From the NCBI RefSeq assembly GCF_014334055.1, contig NZ_CP060490.1:1550001-1614000 (forward strand): a stretch of 64,000 nt of DNA, in the 5' to 3' direction. Of the stretch, positions 59,113 to 64,000 are shown piece after piece. The DNA comes from Oscillibacter hominis. Its GTDB lineage: Bacteria; Bacillota; Clostridia; Oscillospirales; Oscillospiraceae. Within the stretch, counting starts at the first letter, position 1; each line of letters begins with the position of its first letter. Below the pieces are notes generated by a model. The model was not told the DNA's origin. It ran no database searches and saw only the letters and a list, made by a program, of their open reading frames with translations. A program made the position numbers and the translations under genes.

Positions 59113-61764
59113 TTATCCTTTTGCATCCAGCCAGTTTTTTCCCGTGTGGGCCTCGGCGGTCAGCGGCACGGCCAGGTGGGCCACCGCCTCCATCTCCTCT
59201 TTCACCAGCCGCTCCACCGTCTCCGATTCCTGAGCTGGGCACTCCACAATCAGCTCATCGTGGACCTGGAGCACCAGCCTGGAGCGGAGCTTTTCCCGCT
59301 TCAGGCGGCGCCAAACGGCCACCATGGCCAGCTTCATGATATCCGCAGCGGTTCCCTGGATGGGCATGTTCAGCGCCACGCGTTCCCCAAAGGAGCGCAT
59401 GTTGTAATTGGAGGATTTCAGCTCCGGCAGAGCGCGGCGGCGGTGGTAGAGCGTTTCCACCACCCCTTTTTCCCGGGCCCTCTCCACGATTTCCTCCATA
59501 TACCGCTTCACTCCGGAGTAGGTGGCAAAGTACTGCTCCATATACTCCTTCGCCTCCCACTGGGCCACGCCGATGTCCTGGGCCAGGGAGAAGGGGGAGA
59601 TGCCGTAGACGATGCCGAAGTTCACCGCCTTTGCCCGGCGGCGCATCTCATGGCTCACCTCCTCCGGTGCCACCCCAAACACCTGGGACGCCGTGGCGGT
59701 GTGGATGTCGGCATGGTGGAGGAAGGCGTTCTGCATGGCTTTGTCGCCGGCAATGTGGGCCAGCAGCCGCAGCTCAATCTGGGAGTAGTCCGCGTCCACC
59801 AGGACGTTCCCCTCATCGGGAATGAACATCCGGCGGATCTCGCTGCCCAAATCCGTGCGGGTGGGAATGTTCTGGAGGTTCGGCTCCGTGGAGGAGAGCC
59901 GGCCGGTGGCAGTGACGGTCATCTGGAAATTGGTGTGAATCCGGCCGTCCGGGCCGATGACCTTCAAGAGCCCGTCGGCATAGGTGGACTTCAGCTTGGC
60001 ATACTGGCGGTAGTCCAGAACCGCCTCCACAATGGGGTGGTGGAAGCGCAGCTTCTCCAATACGTCCGCGTTTGTGGAGTAGCCGGTCTTGGTCTTTTTC
60101 GCCGGCGGAAGCCCCAGCCGCTCAAAGAGCACCTCCCCCAACTGCTTGGGGGAATTGATGTTGAACGCCATGCCCGCCATCTGGTAGATGGCTGCCTCCA
60201 GCTCCTGTATCCGCTGGTCCATGGCCTCGCCAAAGCGCTTGAGCTCGCCTCCGTCCACCCGGAAGCCGGTCTGCTCCATTTCCGCCAGCACCGGGCAGAG
60301 GGGCAGCTCCGCCGTCTCGAAGAGCTCCCAAAGCTCCTCCTGCTCCAACTGGGGCCGCAGCGTGGCATACAGCGCGGCGACGGCGGCGGTATACCGTGCA
60401 AAAGAGGCCTTTGCCTGCTGTGTGTCTCCCAGGAGGGAAAAGGCGTCCCGCTCCAGATACAGCGCCTTGGGGAGCTCCTCATTATAATAGGTCATCACCA
60501 GCCGGCCCAGGTCATAGCTGCCGGCGGTGGCGTCCAGGAGATAGGCGGCCAGCGCCGTGTCAAAGACGAAGCCCTCCGTGTCCAACCCGTTTTCCAAAAG
60601 GAGGCGCATCAGGTCCTTCACATTGTGGGAGACCTTCTTCACCTCAGCGGAGAAGAGTTCCCGAAGCAGGGCGTTCCAATCGCCTGCAAAGCTGCCGAAG
60701 AAGAACTCGCTGACCTGTTCATCGCAGCACACCGCCACGGCGGAGAGGTCCGGCAGCGCCAGCACCGCCACGTACTCCGCCCGGCGCCACAGCTCCAACA
60801 GCTCTTCGGCCCGGACGGAGTCCGCGACAGCCTCAAAGGCCACGTCACCCTGCCGCTTCTCCTGGGCGGCGGCCCCTTCCGGCCGCAGGCCCCATTTTTC
60901 GATCAGCTTGGAAAACTCCAGTTGAAGGAAGAGGTCATACAGCTCCGGCTTGGGCGGGCGGCAGAGATTCTCCTCCGGGGAAAACTCCAGCGGCGCGTCG
61001 GTGACAATGGTGGCTAAGAACCTGGACTGCTCCGCGTCCGCTTTCCCCTCGGTCAGCTTCTTCACCACGCCCGGCTTGGCCGGCGTCTCCGGGGCCGTGA
61101 AAATCTCCGGCAGATGGTCGTAGAGCGCATCGATGGAGCCATACACCTGAACGAGGCCCATGGCAGTCTTCTCCCCGATGCCCCGGACTCCGGGGATGTT
61201 GTCGGACGTGTCGCCCATCAGCGCCTTCAGGTCGATCATGTGGATGGGCGCAAAGCCATATTGCTCTTGGAACGCCTCCGCGGTCATATCCTTTGTGGTA
61301 GTCTGGCCCATGCGGGTGGAGACCAGCTTCACCTTGGTGTGCTCTGTAATCAGCTGGAGCGAATCCTTGTCCCCGGTGACCACCACGCAGTCCCAGCCCT
61401 GGTGTTCGCACCGGCGGGAGATGGTGCCTAAAAGGTCGTCGGCCTCATATCCCTCCAGCTCATAGCGGGGGATGTTCATGTCGTCCAGCACCTCTTTGAG
61501 CACGGGCATCTGCATGGCCAGCTCCTCCGGCATTCCCTTGCGGGTGGCCTTGTAGCTCTCCGCCGCCTTGTGACGGAAGGTGGGGGCATGCAGGTCAAAA
61601 GTGACGCACAGCGCGTCGGGGTGCTCCTCCTCCGTGAGACGCTGGAGCGTGGTCAGAAAGCCATACACCGCGTGGGTGTAAAGCCCGTCCCTGGTGGATA
61701 GGGGCCGGATGCCGTAATAGGCCCGGTTGATGATGCTGTTGCCGTCTAAAACCATGAGCTTCAT
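59113..61764 (-). CDS. polA: DNA polymerase I
   Basis: The 883-residue protein has an N-terminal 5'-nuclease domain (MVLDGNSIINRAYYGIRPLS; YEADDLLGT), a middle 3'-5' exonuclease-like domain in which the catalytic acidic motif is not visible (YVAVLALPDLSAVAV), so proofreading is probably lost, and a C-terminal family A polymerase domain with motif A DYSQIELRLLAHIAGD (about 658), motif B RRRAKAVNFGIVYGIS and motif C VHDELIVE (about 838). GGGAGGAAATCCC precedes ATG. Confidence 0.97.
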   Translation of the reverse strand: MKLMVLDGNSIINRAYYGIRPLSTRDGLYTHAVYGFLTTLQRLTEEEHPDALCVTFDLHAPTFRHKAAESYKATRKGMPEELAMQMPVLKEVLDDMNIPRYELEGYEADDLLGTISRRCEHQGWDCVVVTGDKDSLQLITEHTKVKLVSTRMGQTTTKDMTAEAFQEQYGFAPIHMIDLKALMGDTSDNIPGVRGIGEKTAMGLVQVYGSIDALYDHLPEIFTAPETPAKPGVVKKLTEGKADAEQSRFLATIVTDAPLEFSPEENLCRPPKPELYDLFLQLEFSKLIEKWGLRPEGAAAQEKRQGDVAFEAVADSVRAEELLELWRRAEYVAVLALPDLSAVAVCCDEQVSEFFFGSFAGDWNALLRELFSAEVKKVSHNVKDLMRLLLENGLDTEGFVFDTALAAYLLDATAGSYDLGRLVMTYYNEELPKALYLERDAFSLLGDTQQAKASFARYTAAVAALYATLRPQLEQEELWELFETAELPLCPVLAEMEQTGFRVDGGELKRFGEAMDQRIQELEAAIYQMAGMAFNINSPKQLGEVLFERLGLPPAKKTKTGYSTNADVLEKLRFHHPIVEAVLDYRQYAKLKSTYADGLLKVIGPDGRIHTNFQMTVTATGRLSSTEPNLQNIPTRTDLGSEIRRMFIPDEGNVLVDADYSQIELRLLAHIAGDKAMQNAFLHHADIHTATASQVFGVAPEEVSHEMRRRAKAVNFGIVYGISPFSLAQDIGVAQWEAKEYMEQYFATYSGVKRYMEEIVERAREKGVVETLYHRRRALPELKSSNYNMRSFGERVALNMPIQGTAADIMKLAMVAVWRRLKREKLRSRLVLQVHDELIVECPAQESETVERLVKEEMEAVAHLAVPLTAEAHTGKNWLDAKG

Positions 61765-61796
61765 GGGATTTCCTCCCGCCTACACAATAATAAAAT

Positions 61797-61826
61797 AGTA
61801 TACCCCAAAAATAGGTAAAAAAGCAA
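61797..61826 (-). promoter_or_regulatory. Promoter of polA-rimI-tsaD
   Basis: Minus strand: TTGCTT (61826-61821), 18 bases, TATACT (61802-61797); the -35 overlaps the T run of the preceding terminator. Confidence 0.65.
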
Positions 61827-61847
61827 GAGCGGCCAAAGGCCGCTCTT
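61825..61847 (-). terminator. Terminator of the PAP2-export pair
   Basis: A 10-bp stem (aagagcggcc/ggccgctctt) with loop AAA and a T6 tail on the minus strand, touching the stop codon. Confidence 0.8.
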
Positions 61848-62323
61848 TATCGAAACGCGCTGACCGCGCCGCAGGTGATGGCAGTGACCACCGCCCCGGC
61901 GAGGAGCACGCCAAGGAAGATGGCCGGCAGGGCCGAGCGGAGCCGGATTCCCAGCACCCCGGCCACCAGCGCCCCGGTCCAGGCCCCTGTGCCCGGCAGG
62001 GGGATGGCCACCAGAATGCACAGTCCAATCACCCGGTACTTGCGCACCACCCGTCCCTTGATGTGGGCCTTGCGCTCCAGCCATTGGATCTTCGGTCCCC
62101 AGTACCTGCCTGTGCGCAGCCAGTCGAACACCCGCCGCACCAGCAAAATGATGAAGGGCACCGGCAGCATATTGCCAATCACTGCCGCCCAAAAGGCCTC
62201 CCCCGCGCCCAGTCCGCAGGCGATTCCATAGGGGATGCCGCCCCGCAGTTCGATCACGGGGACCAGGGAGATGAACGCGGTGGAGAGCAGTTTTCCAAAC
62301 TGGGTTCCCAAAAATTCCGTCAC
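61847..62323 (-). CDS. Small multidrug export protein family (COG2426)
   Basis: The 158-residue membrane protein has about five helices and the family features FISLVPVIELRGGIPYGIA and AIPLPGTGAWTGALVAGVLG. Function is not established despite the name. Start is GTG at 62323, overlapping the PAP2 stop (GTGA). Confidence 0.85.
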   Translation of the reverse strand: MTEFLGTQFGKLLSTAFISLVPVIELRGGIPYGIACGLGAGEAFWAAVIGNMLPVPFIILLVRRVFDWLRTGRYWGPKIQWLERKAHIKGRVVRKYRVIGLCILVAIPLPGTGAWTGALVAGVLGIRLRSALPAIFLGVLLAGAVVTAITCGAVSAFR

Positions 62324-62856
62324 GACGCCTTCCTCCCCACCTTACGCTCCAGAAAGAGGAACAGCTTTCTGCCCAACACGCCCAAAACGGTGCCCAGCAC
62401 CAGCCCCGCCAACACGTCGGTGGGGTAGTGGACATAGAGGTACAGCCGGGAAAAGGCAATCAGCACCGACAGCACCGCCGCCGGAATCCACAGGGGTTCC
62501 CCGCTTGCATACAGCGCCGCCGTGGAGGCAAAGGAGGCCGCCGTGTGGCCGGAGGGGAAGGACCAGTCCGTGGGACGGCCCACGATCAGCTCCACCAGCG
62601 GGTTCGCGTCAAAGGGCCTGACCCGGGCCACCAGTGGCTTGAGCAGCAAATTGCAGCACACCACATCCAGCGCCAGGGCGCAGGCCATGGTGAGGCCGGT
62701 GCGGCGGTACCGGGGGATGCAGAGGAGGACAAGGGTCAGAAGGATCCAGATTATCCCCGAGTCCCCCAAAGTCGTGATGATGGGCATCACCGCGTCCAAA
62801 AAGCCGCAGCGGGCGGTCTGGATCCAGTCCAATATGGAAAGTTCAATGGCAGTCAT
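62320..62856 (-). CDS. PAP2-family phosphatase
   Basis: About 178 residues from ATG 62856; ATG 62862 is equally possible and the frame is open further. The three PAP2 active-site motifs are present: KPLVARVRPF, FPSGHTAASF and SRLYLYVHYPTDVLAG. It is a multi-helix membrane protein, probably acting on undecaprenyl pyrophosphate or another lipid phosphate. Upstream lies a leader of nearly 200 bases. Confidence 0.88.
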   Translation of the reverse strand: MTAIELSILDWIQTARCGFLDAVMPIITTLGDSGIIWILLTLVLLCIPRYRRTGLTMACALALDVVCCNLLLKPLVARVRPFDANPLVELIVGRPTDWSFPSGHTAASFASTAALYASGEPLWIPAAVLSVLIAFSRLYLYVHYPTDVLAGLVLGTVLGVLGRKLFLFLERKVGRKAS

Positions 62857-63060
62857 GTACATGATCCTAACTCTTAGGCGATTTGCGTCCGCACAGGAGG
62901 AAATGCGCCGGCGCGGCCGCTTTGGTGCAAAAAGGCAGCGAAATTGCGCGCCGCAGGCACATGTCAGCTTACCTGCCGCGGCAATGGAATTGAAATTCAC
63001 TTGGACAGGCGGCTGTCAGATGTATAGCGCAGCAAATGCAGCAGCCGCTCTCCCGGGGGT

Positions 63061-63089
63061 ATTATAACCCGGTCCCCTTTAAATTACAA
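63061..63089 (-). promoter_or_regulatory. Promoter of the PAP2-export pair
   Basis: Minus strand: TTGTAA (63089-63084), 17 bases, TATAAT (63066-63061). The resulting leader of about 190 bases has a GC-rich fold potential but no element I recognise. Confidence 0.65.
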
Positions 63090-63122
63090 TGAACATTCCA
63101 TAAACTTTACCAGTTGGCGTCG

Positions 63123-63148
63123 AAAAGCGGCCTGTTTCCCAGGCCGCT
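63123..63148 (-). terminator. Terminator of the MerR gene
   Basis: agcggcctg/caggccgct with a five-base loop and T4 on the minus strand, four bases after the merR stop codon. Confidence 0.75.
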
Positions 63149-63151
63149 CTT

Positions 63152-63880
63152 TCACGCTTTATTGCAGTACGCTGCGATGGCCCGGCTCATCCGCTGGGCC
63201 GTGCCCGGTCCAAAGCGGTCCAGATTTTCCTGGAACCGCATGTCCTCCACATACATCCGTCCCAACTCCAAAAGAAGCTCCGGGGTGCACTCATAGTAGT
63301 TGTCGCTGATGAACTGCCTCCACTGCTCCGCCAGTTCCTGCCCCTCCCGGGACTCCGGGTCCTTCAGGGCGGCAAAGCGGGCAAAGAGTTCCTCCATCCG
63401 GCGCTGGAGCTCCTGCTCCTGGTCCGGGGTGCGGCGCTTTTCTACGCTCTGGGCATAGGCCTCCGTATGCCCCCAGCGCTCTTTTGCCTCCGCGGCGTAA
63501 CGCTCCTTCTCCGCCTGATACGCACTGTCGTCAAAGGCGCTCAAATTCATGGTATCCTCTCCTTTCAGATTCCGCTCCAGCAGTGCGATCAGCCCCATCA
63601 GCCGTTCACACTTGAGTGTGAGCAGACTGCGCTGCCGCTCCATGGCCTGGGTGCGGTCGTAATTCGGTGTATCCAGCATGCGCCGGATTTCCTCCAGCGA
63701 AAAGTCCAGTTCCCGGTAAAACAAAATCTCCCGCAGACGAAGCAGGCTGGACTCATCGTAGCTGCGGTAGCCCGACGGGCTGGAATCCGCCGGCTTTAAA
63801 AGGCCGATCTGGTCATAATAGCGCAGCGTGCGTACGCTCACGCCGCACCGCTCCGCGGCCTGTCCGATGGAATAGCGCAT
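63152..63880 (-). CDS. MerR family regulator with TipAS domain
   Basis: The 242-residue protein has an N-terminal MerR winged helix (YSIGQAAERCGVSVRTLRYY, IGLLKP...GYRSYD), a dimerisation helix, and a C-terminal TipAS domain (about 115-240, with WRQFISDNYYECTPELLLEL and GMYV-like GRMYVEDMRFQENLD). TipAL-type proteins bind thiopeptides and other multidrugs and activate their own promoter. GAGGTGAGGAAAG precedes ATG. The promoter has the expected 19-base spacer. Confidence 0.92.
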   Translation of the reverse strand: MRYSIGQAAERCGVSVRTLRYYDQIGLLKPADSSPSGYRSYDESSLLRLREILFYRELDFSLEEIRRMLDTPNYDRTQAMERQRSLLTLKCERLMGLIALLERNLKGEDTMNLSAFDDSAYQAEKERYAAEAKERWGHTEAYAQSVEKRRTPDQEQELQRRMEELFARFAALKDPESREGQELAEQWRQFISDNYYECTPELLLELGRMYVEDMRFQENLDRFGPGTAQRMSRAIAAYCNKA

Positions 63881-63899
63881 CTTTCCTCACCTCGCATTC

Positions 63900-63931
63900 A
63901 GCTTACGCCTTGACGCAGCGTCAGAGTCAAG
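63900..63931 (-). promoter_or_regulatory. MerR-type promoter with 19-base spacer
   Basis: Minus strand: TTGACT (63930-63925), 19 bases, TAAGCT (63905-63900). The dyad CTTGAC TCTGACGCTGC GTCAAG covers the -35 and spacer, as in promoters that MerR proteins activate by DNA distortion. Confidence 0.8.
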
Positions 63932-64000
63932 TCTTTTTTTCAGTGTACCACTTTTTTGGTCAAAGAAACAGTGCACAAACGGCTTCCGCCGTGGTAAAAT

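Noticed and set aside
61761..62459. A 232-codon minus-strand frame overlapping the PAP2 and export genes
   Set aside because: Arg/Trp/Gly-rich shadow frame; the two overlapped frames carry clear family motifs.

Overview
The window looks like part of a chromosome from an anaerobic, GC-rich member of the Clostridia, most likely Oscillospirales (Oscillibacter/Dysosmobacter/Lawsonibacter-like). This rests on strong AGGAGG ribosome binding sites, consensus sigma-A promoters, an L10 leader, zinc-type L33, NfnAB, DUF6774, BusR-type osmoregulation and the fused GT4-CsaB protein. The assignment is inference; no 16S gene is present.

Layout. 1-5.0 kb: the 3' end of an NhaC antiporter, then a minus-strand rpmG-secE-nusG-rplK-rplA block and rplJ-rplL behind their own promoter and L10 leader; rplL ends in a perfect palindromic terminator and is not followed by rpoB. 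5.1-11.4 kb: ruvX, a nucleotidyltransferase-like protein, DUF4330, a GT4-CsaB fusion for wall polymer pyruvylation, DUF6774, DUF421 and a ClC transporter. 11.5-17.9 kb: serC-serA (serine synthesis), then a BusR-like regulator coupled to an osmoprotectant ABC importer. 18.0-23.3 kb: a small membrane protein and a complete livJHMGF importer. 23.3-28.7 kb: a minus-strand micro-operon with an in-frame TGA, DUF5662, NfnAB (electron-bifurcating transhydrogenase), a Crp/Fnr regulator and a CBS protein. 28.9-36.4 kb: an NSS transporter, TetR-MFS sharing an operator, a GNAT-YoaP protein, LytTR-DUF3021 and a MATE/MarR divergent pair.

36.4-43.6 kb: two tRNA-Ser genes beside a decayed prophage (small terminase, truncated large terminase, a frameshifted modular polyvalent protein with ADP-ribosyltransferase, metallopeptidase and MuF-C-like domains, a broken Xre repressor). 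43.6-48.9 kb: an HMA-like protein, a nitroreductase, an MntP/YtaF-like exporter, a LysM-CAP protein, and a yybP-ykoY (Mn2+) riboswitch ahead of an oadB/oadG-like pair with no alpha subunit, followed by a radical SAM enzyme and a 39-residue membrane protein.

49-56.3 kb: one minus-strand operon of response regulator, histidine kinase, lipoprotein, ABC ATPase, a permease fused to an M1 peptidase, and a second permease; then tRNA-Thr(CGU). 56.3-57.0 kb: an AT-rich gap with clustered DnaA boxes. 57-64 kb: tsaD, a GNAT, rimI, polA, a small export protein, a PAP2 phosphatase and a TipA-like MerR regulator with a 19-bp-spacer promoter.

The most noteworthy items are the Mn2+ riboswitch on an orphan oadBG-like pair, the duplicated modular prophage effector protein, and the small ORF interrupted by an in-frame TGA.
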